64,000 nucleotides of DNA, taken from the NCBI GenBank assembly GCA_032622095.1, contig CP136067.1, forward strand, positions 92,120,707 through 92,184,706, given 5' to 3'. A model generated the notes under the pieces. The model was not told where the DNA came from, did not search any database, and saw only the letters and a list, made by a program, of their open reading frames with translations. Origin of the DNA: Siphonodentalium dalli. Its lineage: Eukaryota; Mollusca; Scaphopoda; Gadilida; Siphonodentaliidae. Of the stretch, positions 46,925 to 58,554 are shown piece by piece. Within the stretch, counting starts at the first letter, position 1; the number at the start of each line of letters is the position of its first letter. The translations under genes were made by a program, and so were the position numbers.

Positions 46925-46980
46925 ACCGTTACGTGTGGGAATGTATATTGTTTACACGCGTGATCATAGAATCAGTGTTC

Positions 46981-47482
46981 TAGATCATGCTGTGAATATC
47001 TACTCTGCCTAACGCCCGTAGAGATCATATTCACCAATAAAAAACCTTGGAATGTTTTGAAGTTTTGACAGGGAACATTGTAAAGTCTAAAAAAATAATG
47101 CGGGGAACATATTTCTTAGTTATTATGTGTTCCTTAATAATGTACTTCACTGTATGTGAAGGTCCCTACTCGAACTTTCACGATTTAAATAAATTTGTGA
47201 GCGATTTTGCTTTGCGTCGTTTACAATAATTATGGAATTTCTCCTGGTTAATTATTTCATTGTTTATTGTGATATCGGCTCACAAATAACACGGAAAAGC
47301 ATGCACTTTTGAATTGGGACATTCACCTACAGTGGAGTACATTATTAAGGGACATATAATAACTATAGTTTTCGACTTTATAAGGTTCCTTGCATGTCAA
47401 AACTTCAAAACGTTCCCAGGATTTGTACTGGAATATGATCTCTACGTCGTTAGACAGAGTAGAGATTCATGGCATGATCTGT
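46981..47482. mobile_element. MITE with ~110-bp TIRs
   Basis: Arms 46981-47093 and 47365-47482 share GATCATG, CTACTCTG / CAGAGTAG, GTAGAGATCATATTC, CGTTTTGAAGTTTTGACA and ATAAAGTC. A short open frame inside (47047-47229, + strand) has a hydrophobic start resembling a signal peptide (MRGTYFLVIMCSLIMYFTV), but it begins in the arm and is probably accidental. A diverged arm of this family is at 35880-35965. Confidence 0.78.
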
Positions 47483-49740
47483 TCAGTGTTCTTGTTGTGT
47501 CGTATTGACAAACCTGTACGCCCCACGTGTTCATACGCATCCCGCTGACGTCACATGACGTAGAATACGTTCACATCAACCACGAATCATGAACTATAAA
47601 CTCAAAGTATCCACGCAAAACAAACCCGGTATTTGCCTGAATAATCCGTGTAAGTCTGTTTTGTTAATTCGCGAATTCTAGGATGGATGTCGTGTGATAA
47701 TCACAGAACGACATGGGTGTTAATGGGTCTGTAGATACGGCACTTGTGCCATCGCGGAAGGAAAGAACTGGAGGCCGAGCCTCTCGTTCTATCCTTCCGC
47801 CCTAACATTCGTGTCGCATCGACAAATTCATCAACACTCATTCTGTACGTGTATTTACTGAGCGGTCCTGGGGTCAAGAACAAATTAGAATACAATTAAG
47901 TTTGAATTGTTTGGTTCTTTAATGTTTGGGACACCCCACCTCGGGAACGCACATTTGTTCCTATAAGATCCCAGACACCACCACTCCAGCCTCAAAATGT
48001 AAAAAACAACATGACATACGAGGACAATGGTGAATGGTGTGAAATGGTTTGCATATACATGTACGTAGCAGCCGCTTCGTTTTGCCTTTAAACGTAATTA
48101 TGAGGTATGAAATATCTAGCTTAATATGGCTATCATAAAACATTTTACAAAATTGCTTTACATGTAAGCAATTTTGATGCATCAAAATGGCCCCAACACA
48201 CTCTAGAGAGACATTGTTTGGAATCAAAGCGTCGGCGCGCATTAGACATTACACACGACCCGTGCATGGATTTAAAATTGAACTGAACACATCGAAATGT
48301 TCAAATCCTGGGATGGTGTACACTATATATTTAGAACTGAATTTCGTCAATAGCTTGTACCGCTATATTCTATACTATATGGACATATTTTTGAATTAAA
48401 AATATATATATGCCGCGAGCTATTCCAATTATGTTTGAGGCGGGTGTTATATTGCTCTACATTAAGAAACCATTTCCGTGGACCTTTCTGTTACACCTGT
48501 GTGAGGATTATCCGAGAAGCCTAGAAAAAACACACGCATCTGCTTAGAAATCTGAGATATACCGCGTCTTCTGTATACATATTTACAACTGTCAGAAGAA
48601 AAAAAAGCGATAGTGTATAGTCACATCAAGTTATTACACTTGTAACATGAGTGTTGGGTGAATTGCGTTATCTTTCTTCAACCAGACTAACCATTAGGAC
48701 TTCTCATGAACCACCATAGTTATTACATGTACATTGTAGTTATACATGGGATTTAACAAGCAATATGTCAGGGCTAACGTACCAGTACATACCTTTGTAG
48801 TTGAAGCTATGACCAGTTTATCACAGGGGTGGGGATGGGAGGTGGGTTGTCCATATTGACATTTCCAACTGCACCATACCAAACTTCCAGGCTCGGGGAA
48901 AGTCAATTTGCGTCCGCCCCATGCACATTGGGGTTGAATGTTCTAGTTCTGGTTAGAAAATCAAATAACGATAAAATGAGAATTATCTATATGTGGTGTA
49001 AAATGTCCAACTAATATGTCCGGCATGAAATTTCCAACTTTTGAACGTCTTGACCAAAGTTTAGGGGGGGGGTTACACACCAAGCCACCCATGTCGCGAC
49101 GTCCCTGGTGGATATATCCTTCATGTAATGGTTATGGTTATGGCTAGGGTTAGGATTAGGGTATACTTACACGAAGGACAAACCACATCGCGTACCCATG
49201 CACTGATAGTATAACACTGAGCCTGTACACCACAACAGCGAACGCTACTAGAATCAAACGTTCACAAATCATCAAGCCGAAATTCAAGAGAGACCAGATG
49301 ACGAAATTGACACACATGAAAAACAGAGAGCATAACGGAAAACACCAGAGAAAACAATGCAAAAGATAACTGATAACAGAGGTATAATATGTAACACCGC
49401 GAATGGTTAGGCGTGACTAGCCTATGGTTGGGCCGTGTCATGCATTAAGCCTTACCCCGCAGGTCATCCGTTAGATGCCCCGTGTGATAGGCCGCCCTAG
49501 TAGCACCGGTGACTCCCATATCACCCCTCACATAATTCACCGCACTTAATTAAGACGCCGATTTTGTCAAGGTATACACGTCAAATGAAAATAAATAGGT
49601 GTCCAATACCAATCAATATGTTAATTCTAAATTGATAGAAGTCGTTTCAAAATAATTGCATGTATTTTTCGATTTTATAAAGAATATTTCAAACCAGATA
49701 TTTTACCAACGCAAAAAATAATGTAACGTTTATTTTCAAA
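47483..49740. other. No recognised gene
   Basis: About 2.2 kb without a supported exon. It contains a hairpin at 47755-47805 (GCGGAAGGA / TCCTTCCGC), a poly-G tract at 49063 with AAATTTCCAACTTTTGAAC nearby (a motif shared with 38104 and 54230), and a short TAGGGTTAGGATTAGGG stretch at about 49144. Confidence 0.4.
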
Positions 49741-50191
49741 GGTTATAAGCAACTAAATACATGAAATTATGCCCCATGGCATTTGTGTAGGGAAACTCGA
49801 GTCAGCATAAAAAAATACCGGCAGCTGAATGGTGTATAATATCTTCGGTTGTTTAATGTGAAAGAAAAAAGAAATTCATAGGCTATGTTAATTCCTCGGC
49901 CATTTGTGTGGGATTGTTCGTCAAGCGGCTACATTGGTCGCCAAATTTGGTAGGAGTTGGGGGTATTTTTCTATATTAAAATGTTGTGCACAAAAGGGGG
50001 TAGTTGTGGAAATGCCAATTTATTTCCAGGAATAAGTATGGTGAGGCACCATTTATTTTTTGACAACTTATGTCCGACATGGAGTTCTACACGCAAAAGT
50101 ATTTAAAGTTTGGCTCAGTAGGGTAATGAATTGTCGGGATGGCTTAACCCTAACACTGTCGCCTATGGGAAATATTTAGTTGATTGTAACC
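49741..50191 (+). repeat. Dispersed repeat, inverted partner of 1518-1969
   Basis: Second copy of the ~451-bp repeat, opposite in orientation and about 48 kb away. Differences are scattered substitutions and small indels. Non-coding. Confidence 0.8.
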
Positions 50192-50549
50192 CAAACATCT
50201 GCTTAACATCGATTGGAGTATCTCAAGTGCAATAACTCTATATCGCCGACGCCGTGATCGCCAACAATGAGCTGTGTCAGTTATCACCGCTGTTTTCGCC
50301 AATATAAAATGGTTACTTATTATAGTGCGGTGATAAATGTTGAACAGCTATTGTTGGATTGAATACTACATGTATATGAATCATAATTATGAAATATTCA
50401 TCGTTTGCCTTCTAATATGGGTCTGTTCCAAACGAATAAACGGTGCCGAAGTCAAGAGGTGTCAAAAGGGTAATCAATTGGAAAGAACTCTATCGTGTAT
50501 GGTTTAACCAACGGCCAATAAATCATAGTTGTTGATGTCAGCCAAGTTT

Positions 50550-50665
50550 GGGAGTAAATGCAATCAATGTATATCAAAAGGCAAACAATGTCTGTCAGAA
50601 GGCAATCAATATATGTCAAAAGGCCACCAATGTACATTGTATGTCAAAAAGGCAATCATTTGGCA
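50550..50665. repeat. ~24-bp tandem repeat
   Basis: Four to five units of GCAATCAATGTATATCAAAAG type, the last ones partly fused. Confidence 0.7.
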
Positions 50666-50669
50666 TACT

Positions 50670-51030
50670 GATTGTTAATTCAAACAGATTCCATAACACC
50701 AGGTCAGTCACCGATATGCTTGACAACCTTGACGACGGTTAAATTCAGACACACTATGATTTACGCAATTAAGATTTGAATTATGTACTCATCCCAAAAT
50801 CCAAATCCACGCGATACCATGTAAACAAAGAAAACTTAATCCAGATAGGCGCATCATCAGCAGCCGATTACAAATATTCATTTTACCCCCGAACTGTCAC
50901 TCATTGGAATAAACCAACACAAGACTCTGTATCTTCAATCTGAGGACGCGGAAGGCTTCAATACAACACTATCTTCTGACGTAATAGTCTCTCATCCTCC
51001 TCGAACACACCACAAAGTAAACAACTGAGA
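50670..51030 (+). pseudogene. Degenerate LINE C-terminal remnant
   Basis: Three short stretches read like the end of a LINE polyprotein: NTRSVTDMLDNL near 50692-50730, then, after a deletion, RYHVNKENLIQIGASSAADY directly followed by KYSFYPRTVTHWN (about 50806-50910), and finally AEGFNTTLSS in another frame near 50950. The KYSF-PRT-WN block is common at the C terminus of LINE families. The reading frame is broken by at least one shift and a stop, so it is dead. Confidence 0.6.
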
Positions 51031-51100
51031 TTGTACATAGTTTTAAATGTATTAATGCACAAACTACTTTCTTGTTTATATTATACAGTCCGGATTCGTC

Positions 51101-51826
51101 TTATTTTGTAAATTTACACAAAAGTAATAAAATAGTGTGAAGAAGGAACAATGGCTGCGGACACACCTACCGCAGTAGCGATGGCATAGTAGGTGTGACA
51201 ATTGGTCCGTCATAATTCTGTGCCATAGCTATCCATGTCGCCCGCTGATTTTCCGCACAATGAGTCGGCTGGACCAATTAACCATTGCTTTTCACCAATG
51301 TTGATCTCTACTCATTACGTTTTGCTAAATTGTATTCACGACGATATATATAATTGCACGATAGATCGTCCATAATTGTGTTTGGCCGTGGCCTGGTGGT
51401 AATTCCTCATTGAATCACATATCATTATTGTGGTACATTTTTTATATGACCTCAATGCATGCATGTTTATCTACTTATATTAATTTCATTAGTAAGAACA
51501 ATCATGGCTGTTGAGATGGGTTATTCATTAAGTTATCAAGTGGACTTGTGTGCTAGCATGCAAAACATAACACTGCATGTTGAGTAAAGATCATCATCGA
51601 CAAGACATTCAGGTAGATATATCATTGAGAGATCGACCGTCGCTGGTAGAGCTTGGTAGACTCATTGAGCGAATTTGCAGAGGGCGATATGGTTTGCTAT
51701 GGCATATTAACTCCACCATAATAAATTGTCACACCTACTATGCCATCGCTACTGTGGTACGTGTGTCCGCAGCCATTGTTCCTTCTTCACACTATTTTAT
51801 TACTTTTGTGTAAATTTACAAAATAA
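51101..51826. mobile_element. TIR element, arms ~100 bp
   Basis: Left arm 51101-51203 and right arm 51723-51826 are near-perfect inverted repeats: TTATTTTGTAAATTTACACA at the left end, TGTGTAAATTTACAAAATAA at the right; inner blocks GAAGAAGGAACAATGGCTGC and TGTCACACCTACTATGCC. 726 bp, no transposase frame. Target duplication unclear. Confidence 0.85.
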
Positions 51827-52534
51827 GCAAATATTAATATCCGTGGTGCGCTGCAACAGTAATTAGACAACGAGCGGATGAATACATTATTTATTTAGCA
51901 TAATCATCTGCATTAGCGTCTACATGTTTGACAATATTGCATGTGTATAATAATTCGCCATTCGCTTGAGCTGACACACTGAAACAGATCGTGCAGGGGT
52001 TATACTCTTACAGAGTATATGTAAAGGTTGATACAGTCCTTAATTTGTGTAGAAATTGAAAATCGCCAAAAGTTAATCCACCAGGGGTATCGAAATCCAT
52101 GATTTTTGTCATGGAATATATGGTTAGGTATCATTCGTTGTATTTTTTTTACTTCATTGCGCCTTTCTGTGACATATAATGACAATGGAAACGTAGTTCA
52201 AGTATTTATCAACCTAATTCGATACCGGGAACATTCAAAACTAGATTATTATTAAGTGAATTTTGGATCATGTGGCTTTAAATAGTTCAATTCAAGACGT
52301 GATTGATTTATTTTAGCCTCAGATTTTGACTGAATAGAAAAATTGTCTAATCTTCGTTCACAAATGAATTATGTTTACACTGTATATTTTCTGGAAAATC
52401 AAACTGCATGTAGCAGAATAATCTGAAGATCGTTGCCTTCTCATTTCAGGAAGGTAGTTCACAAACATGTTGAAGGTTTTAGCTGATATTGGCGTATAAA
52501 ACACACACAGACCACCTTGTCGCCACGTCCCGGC
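51827..52534. other. Flank of the - strand PAN-like exon
   Basis: Presumed 3' UTR and intergenic sequence on the - strand. A GTCGCCACGTCCC motif at 52519 recurs in related form at 49095 and 54321 and belongs to a dispersed G/C-rich repeat. Confidence 0.35.
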
Positions 52535-52731
52535 TCAAACATCGAAAATGAAGCATTTGCCATGGGAGCCGCTGGTCGGTATTTTCCTTCCGCTGTATTG
52601 AACTCTAGTACATGTAGGTGACCGCTGACACATCGCCACGCAATCCTCCTTGATGTGAACTTTATGCGTGTAGTTGACTGGAACGTGCTGATCCATGTCG
52701 TCAGAGAATCGGAATGTCGATCCGTTGAGTT
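52535..52731 (-). CDS. Paralogous PAN/apple-like terminal exon (second gene)
   Basis: On the - strand the acceptor TTGTTACAG leads into a 197-bp coding segment ending in TGA at 52535-52537. It enters in phase 1. It encodes LNGSTFRFSDDMDQHVPV, then EDCVAMCQRSPTCTRVQYSG and ends GKCFIFDV-stop. By eye about two thirds of residues match the last exon at 38190-38389, with the same cysteines and the same stop position; it is one codon shorter. It is therefore the last exon of a second gene, convergent with the lectin gene. Upstream exons would lie at higher coordinates; no lectin-domain exon was found up to 64000, so the gene may extend beyond the window or be a fragment. Confidence 0.7.
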
Positions 52732-52954
52732 CTGTAACAATATAGTACAAGAACAAATATGCATGCATCAGCTCACCCATGAATTATTTTACAACAAATT
52801 CATTAATGTATTTAAATTTAAATACATGTACATATGGCAATTTATCTATACATATGTATCACGGGTTCTAATGTAGGTTTGGCTCAAGAAAGAGGTTGTC
52901 CGGTACTATCAGGTGGCCAAAATCCATCGGGGATATAGTCCGGCCCCCAAGTCA

Positions 52955-53095
52955 CAAATGCTTGTATTCGTGTATATATAAAGTGTTTTTCTCAGCGGAT
53001 TATGGTGGTCCAGAACACCGTTCTGAAGAATCCACCGGCTACTAGCTGACATTTGAGAACTTTGGGCTAAATCAAGATGGAGGTTCCACAAAAGA
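52955..53095 (+). repeat. Decayed copy of the 56262-56450 segment
   Basis: The + strand here reads VFFSADYGGP, EESTGY, a stop, then TFENFGLNQDGG. It matches the reverse strand of 56262-56450 at both protein and DNA level, including non-coding flank (TAGTCCGGC). A stop and a ~12-bp loss disrupt it. Confidence 0.55.
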
Positions 53096-53212
53096 TAGTT
53101 TCTAATGGAATCGAAGCAGAATATCATCTCAGCAACACACTGATTGTGTTCCTGGGACCTCATTGTATTATTTCTTTCGAGTTTGTGATGGTATAATTTC
53201 GGTGCACCCCGT

Positions 53213-55760
53213 CAATGACACGTAATCTGCTTAATTGTACCCAAATGCACTGCTGGAAGGGATTTTGAACTGCTGAACTGGTATGTATGTCAGTCAAATT
53301 GGGTTCCCTTCAGGTATTTCGGTATACCCGTCGATTACGAGTCATTTACATAACCTCGGTCCGACTATTGCCGTTTTAATTAAGTTAAACTATACGTTCT
53401 GGATAATCTGCTCCACTGTATCCTGCCGAACTGGATTTTGAACTGCTGAACTGGGGGTGGAGATCATCAAATGGTGTTCCCTCCCTGCATCGGGATATAA
53501 ATACAGACAAATGCACCGGCTACGGGCAACAGACCAGGACACACCGGGCTGACCATGGTTGTTCGGGTTATTCGGCCTGGTGTGAGAAAAGCTTTCCTAT
53601 AGTGTTGGAAATTTCAAACCTCATACTCCCCCTCAGGTTGGAAATTTTTCCAACTGATGACCATTTTAGTCCACAAGTTTGACCAATGTAGTAAAATATT
53701 GTTTTGTTAACTAGTTAGCATTTTTTTTATTAGCCACGGGGAGGGACAATGACACACCGGGCCGACCATGGTTCGGCCCGGTGTGCGAAAATTTTGAAAT
53801 CTGAAAAAGAAAATTGCAAAATCCTAGCATATAGACTAGCGTCAAGCCTTCCAAGAGTTGGACATTTCAAACCTAACACCCCCACTTAGGTTGGAAAATT
53901 TCCAACTGATGACAATTCCAATGACAATGTTGACCAAATGTATGACAATATTGTTTTCTTAAATTAACTAGCAGTTTTTGACTGGCCACGGGAGAGGGAC
54001 CAGGACACAAGTTTTCCAAGTGTTGGGGATTTCCAAACCTGTCGCCCCCCCCTAAGGTTGGAAAATTCCAACAGATGACCATTTCAGTCCAAAATTTTGA
54101 CAAAAAATAGGGACATATGCAAATATTGGTCCAAAAACAATTAATTCCCCCCAATAAATTGTTTGAAAATCAAACTACAAGAACATTTTCAACCTATTGT
54201 TGGTGTGGAATTTCCAACTAATGTTTTGGCAGGTATGAAATTTACAACTGTTTCCAATTTGACCAAAGTTGGGGGGGGGGGGGTAACATTGGTCAAATTG
54301 GAAATCCCCCCAAACCCCCCTGTCGCCACGTCTCTGCATTTGCGCAACCTACGGTCGTCTATCTTCAGTATAATTTAGTTAAGATACGTTCGGGCGAATA
54401 TGCTGAATTGCAGCCGGTGAACTACTGAACCGGGGTTTTGAACTACTGAATTCATCTGGAAGTCGGTCGAATGATGATCCCTCCCAATATTGGGATATTC
54501 CTAGTCGATTTCAGTTCATTTGCAAAACCCACGCACGATTATCTTCGTTATAATTGAGTTAAACTGTGTTCGGAAAAATCAGCTGAACTATACCCGAAGC
54601 ACTACTGGAAGGGAATTTGAACTGCTGAACTAGTGGAGGTCGACCAGGTGGTGTTCCCTCTCTATATTGATATATACCCAATCGATTATAAGTCAGCTGC
54701 ACAACCTAGCTACGCCGACGATCGTCATTATACATGTAGTTGAATTAACCTGTGTTTGGAGAATCTACTGAACTGCACCAAATGAACTGCTGCACGGGAT
54801 TTTTAACTGCGGAACAGACATGGTTGTCATTAAAATGGACTAGGCTGCCTATATTTTGTTACATCCCATCGATTATAAGTCATTTGATGTAAACAGTATT
54901 TATTCCATATAATTCGATACAATATATGTTACAAAATGTGAATCATGAATATGGGTTTATGGAGGGGATCCGACATCAAGCATAAAGCTTATGGGGGTCG
55001 TTTCCGATTACGTGTGAATAGGCCCACACTGTGAGAAGGATAACATAATAATAGGTAGTTAAGTTCATACTAATTTTAGAAGATCATTGTTGGGATATAT
55101 GTTACTTAGCTACATACAATGTGGGCTGGATCGATAGATATATCAAAATGAGATGTTTTCTTCTTATGGAATAATATAAAGAAATTGATTGAAAATAGAT
55201 TTAGTATAGCTGAACGAAGTATAGATCGCTATAGACAAGAGTGTGAGGTGACATATCAAACGTTTGTGAGTCTGATATGCAGTATAGGGATAAATGATAA
55301 GCTATTGCTTTTATAAGTCATTTGCACATCAACTAACTTGTTATCTTCGTTATAATGAAGTTAAACTGTTAGGGATAATCTGCTGAACTGTAGCCAATAG
55401 ATTGCTGAACGGGAGTTTGAACTGCTAAAATAAGGTGGAGGTCGGTCAAATTGTCTTACCTCACTGTATATAGGTATACACCAACAATTACAAGTCATTT
55501 GCCCAACATATAACCTAATATCATCGTTATTATTGAGTTAAATTGTTATGGGGAATCTGCTGAGCTGTCGCCGATGATTTTGAATTTCTGAACGGGCATG
55601 GTGGTTAGTCAAATTGTGTTCCCTCTATGTTTTGGGATATAATCCATAGATTACCTGCCATTTACACAACATACAACATACTCTCTTCGTCATAAATGAG
55701 TAAAACTGAGTTCGTGAAATATGCTTGACCGGGAATTTAGTATGTAAACTGCCTATCAGC
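53213..55760. repeat. Degenerate ~175-185 bp satellite
   Basis: Units carry GTTATAATTGAGTTAAACTG, GGATAATCTGCTGAACTG, GAACTGCTGAACTG, and GTTCCCTC-TATATTGGGATAT blocks. Equivalent points are near 53271, 53444, 54443, 54623, 54808, 55423 and 55586. Units are strongly diverged. The array is split by a G/C-rich block (53520-54330) and by unrelated DNA at about 54880-55310. Confidence 0.75.
53520..54330. repeat. G/C-rich tandem block within the satellite
   Basis: Three to four units of about 170-240 bp with GGACACACCGGGC-GACCATGGTT, GTTGGAAATTTC, CCCCC-TAGGTTGGAAAATT-CCAACTGATGACC and GACCAATGTAG. Ends near a run of 14 G (54268). Related GGAAATTTCCAAC-poly-G pieces occur at 38104 and 49030. Confidence 0.7.
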
Positions 55761-56261
55761 AGCTGATTTGGCATTACAGGTACAACTACTAAACTTCCGA
55801 CTTGATAACTTAATTATATCGAAATACACCAATAGTTTAAAAGATATATTGCTTTCCACAGTAGCGTCGGATTCCCAATACCTGATATATGATCAAATTC
55901 ACTCTAAAATGAGGTGTCACCATCATTCTGTCGTCATATTTACGTATTTATACAAGGTTCAGATTTCATGGCTATATTTTGTTGGACTGAATCACCAGTT
56001 AGACAAATACCCATATATTGTCATTATATACATGTAGGTCTCCATATATCACTACTGATGAGTTTTGTTCGGAATTAAGTAAAAACTAAGATTTTCCTGA
56101 TTTCAACCGTCATATTAACGGATTTTTTAGAAAAATCATCACCAATTCGAATTAAATAACACTGTGGGATCTTAAAAGCACATATCATTATACTATTCTG
56201 GCTCTTTCCCAGTAAAATATATATATACTATACTCCTTGTGGCAAGGATATAATGTTTTAC

Positions 56262-56450
56262 CACCATCTTGGTTTAACCCTAATTTCTCAAATTCCCCAA
56301 AGCTGCCTATGGGTGAGCCGGTGAGTTCTTCAGACGGATATCCCGGACCACCGGAATCCACAAAGAATACAAACTGTATACGCAAAAACACGCAATAGCT
56401 AAAAATCGCGGGTTGGCTGCCGGACTACTAGCATAAAAATGGACTGACGC
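56262..56450 (-). repeat. Possible exon or repeat with FVDSGGPGYPSEELTG
   Basis: On the - strand GCGTATACAG precedes an open segment encoding FVFFVDSGGPGYPSEELTGS and then GSFGEFEKLGLNQDGG, followed by G/GTAAAA. Read as an exon (about 56373-56262) it would leave in phase 1, which fits the PAN-like exon at 52731. However a decayed copy with matching flanks lies inverted at 52955-53095, so it may instead be a dispersed repeat. Function not recognised. Confidence 0.4.
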
Positions 56451-56459
56451 CCATTTATT

Positions 56460-57070
56460 TTTATTATCGTCCCCCAATGGTATAATTGGTTTCTAGAGGA
56501 CAAAACCCGCTCGCCGACTGGTTAATGGGAACCAGTTCTGTACGTGCTTATGCATGGGTTGCGTTAATCTAATGCCATCCACGTGACCGCCAGACGTTTC
56601 TATCGCAGTGGCAGAACTGAACGAATAGCATGGATAATACGTTTGTATAGCTCATCAACAAAGGCGTTCCTTTGAGTAGAAGTTTATACAAATGAGGGTA
56701 CAAGGTGCAATGGCAAAAACACTAAATGAAAAATACAACAAAGACATTCGATAATAGCAGGGTACATATGGGTTGTTTTGGGGGAACCGGGAAGAAATTG
56801 TCGTTATATCACAGATTCGGTGAGTGTGCATTCAATGACACTACGGTCAATACAGAGTTACTTCTCTTGTCATGTTTGAATGGCTAAATCAATTTCCATT
56901 GGAGTCCCCTCATTCTGCACATAGATACATTTTCATCAAAGATCCCCCACTCAGCACATAGACGTATTTCCATTAGATTCCCTCATTGCTGAAGCGGCCG
57001 TCTATTACGATATGCGCTAACCAGAGTTGAGAATACTTGAATGTTACACAGAATTTTACAAACAATCATT
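56460..57070. other. No recognised gene
   Basis: Nothing identifiable; a CATAGATACATTTTCAT / CATAGACGTATTTCCAT pair near 56925-56975 is a short tandem duplication. Confidence 0.35.
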
Positions 57071-57217
57071 TTAGCAGCCACAGCATTAGAATGGAATGAA
57101 TTACCAGAATGCACCCGATACGCCCGATCAGTCGATGGCTTTGAAAATCATCTGAATCGCAATCTTTCGAAAACATGCACAAGTTTATTACTACAGCATT
57201 TTACTTCCAAATACTAA
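57071..57217 (+). pseudogene. LINE C-terminal coding remnant
   Basis: The frame reads LAATALEWNELPECTRYARS then VDGFENHLNRNL, closing with a stop at 57215-57217. The pattern W-N-x-L-P ... S-x-x-x-F-x-x-x-L is the usual end of LINE polyproteins. The upstream part is missing. The 3' UTR continues to about 58170, split by the repeat at 57322-58047. Confidence 0.65.
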
Positions 57218-58170
57218 AATGTCAATTAACAGGAAATTATGTAGGTTCATATAACATGTATGTAAGGATTCCTATCCGCATAGCTAACTCATGTTGTTTT
57301 CTCGTCTAATTTTATATATTAACTAGCTGGTGGACCCGACTTTGCGCGATTTGACCTTGAATTGACCATTTTGAAGGTCAAGGTCAGGTCTGGGTCACGA
57401 TTTGACCCGTCCAAAACACTCCCCGGACAAAAGTATCCGACAAAAGAACCCGTCAAAATACATCCGGTTTTACCCGATTTGACCTTGAATTGACCATTTT
57501 GAAGGTCAAGGTCACGTCGGGGTCACGATTTGACCCGTCCAAAACACTCCGTGGACAAAAGTAACCATAGGTATCAAATTTCGTCGAAATCTGTCCGTTT
57601 TACCTGATTTGACCTTGAATTGATCTTTTTGAAGGTCAAGGTCAGGCCGGGGTAACGATTTGACGCGTCCAAAAGACTGCCTGTCCAAAAGTAACTCTAG
57701 GTATCAAATTTCGTCGAAATCCGTCCGTTTTACCCGATTTGACCTTGAATTGACCTTTTTGAAGGTCAAGGTCAGGTCGGGGTAACGATTTGACCCATCC
57801 AAAAGACTGCCCGTCCAAAAGTAACTCTAGGTATCAAATTTCGTCGAAATGCGTCCCGTTCTACCCGATTTGACCTTGAATTTACCTTTTTGAAGGTCAA
57901 GCTTAGGTCGGGTCACGATGGAAATATTTACCCCTAGGTATCAAATTTCGTCAAAATCCGTCGGGCAGTTTTCCCGTCCATAGCTAACAGAGAAACAGAC
58001 AGACAGACAAACAAACAAACAGAAGTCCCAAAATATATATTAGATTTGTATGTTGTTCCTTCTCACAATGTTGACCGATATTGTAAAATGTATTGTTTTT
58101 GTGTTTGGTTTCTCTGCGCCATTATCTGAGTGCTTGAGGATATAAATATAACTATCTATCTACCCGTTGT
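57218..58170 (+). mobile_element. LINE 3' UTR split by an inserted tandem-repeat element
   Basis: The first part is 57218-57321 and the second 58048-58170. The second part contains TTGTTCCTTCTCACAATGTTG and ends GGATATAAATATAACTATCT-ATC, a plausible LINE tail. The inserted block lies between. Confidence 0.5.
57322..58047. repeat. ~130-bp tandem repeat element (GATTTGACCTTGAATTGACC)
   Basis: Five units with GATTTGACCTTGAATTGACC starting near 57347, 57476, 57608, 57735 and 57866, each with GAAGGTCAAGGTCAGGTC and, in most, AGGTATCAAATTTCGTCGAAA. The start is ACTAGCTGGTGGACCCGACT; the end is CAGACAGACAGACAAACAAAC then AAAATATATATTAGA. The CAGACAGA tail and preceding AAAATCCG text resemble a widely dispersed invertebrate repeat type whose class I cannot name. 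Confidence 0.8.
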
Positions 58171-58449
58171 ATCACTGGAGTGAATAGATTTGGAAGACTA
58201 ACTATTTAGGAAATTGTGTTTTGATAGTGGGTGTGAGATAAATTATCATAAATGTACTCAGCTTTCACAAACAGAAACATGATTCGTATAAGCGTTATTT
58301 GGAAATACTCAATTCAAAGGTGGTACCAAAATATATGGGTTAAAAAAAAGTGGCAAAAGAAAATGAAAAGTGGCTAATCATATTAAGTAATTTGCAACAG
58401 TGTTGGCAACTGAGCATTTTTTGGCTAGCGCGAACCCTGTACGTCTAGC

Positions 58450-58554
58450 AACCTACCTTTGTGGCTGGTGTATACACGTATATCGAGCTGATCCATAAAG
58501 CTATGGGTAACATCTATACACCTACATTTGTGGCCGGTGTATATATCGAGCTGA
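58450..58554. repeat. ~64-bp satellite, left part
   Basis: About two units of TGTGGCTGGTGTATA ... TATCGAGCTGATCCATA type. The array is interrupted by the LTR element and resumes at 63242. Confidence 0.8.

Noticed and set aside
47047-47229. Small secreted-like peptide with hydrophobic start (MRGTYFLVIMCSLIMYFTV)
   Set aside because: It begins in a MITE arm and has no homolog in the window; a hydrophobic run is common in AT-rich chance frames.
49140-49165. Telomere-like TTAGGG repeat
   Set aside because: Only two or three imperfect words (TAGGGTTAGGATTAGGG); too short to be an interstitial telomeric array.
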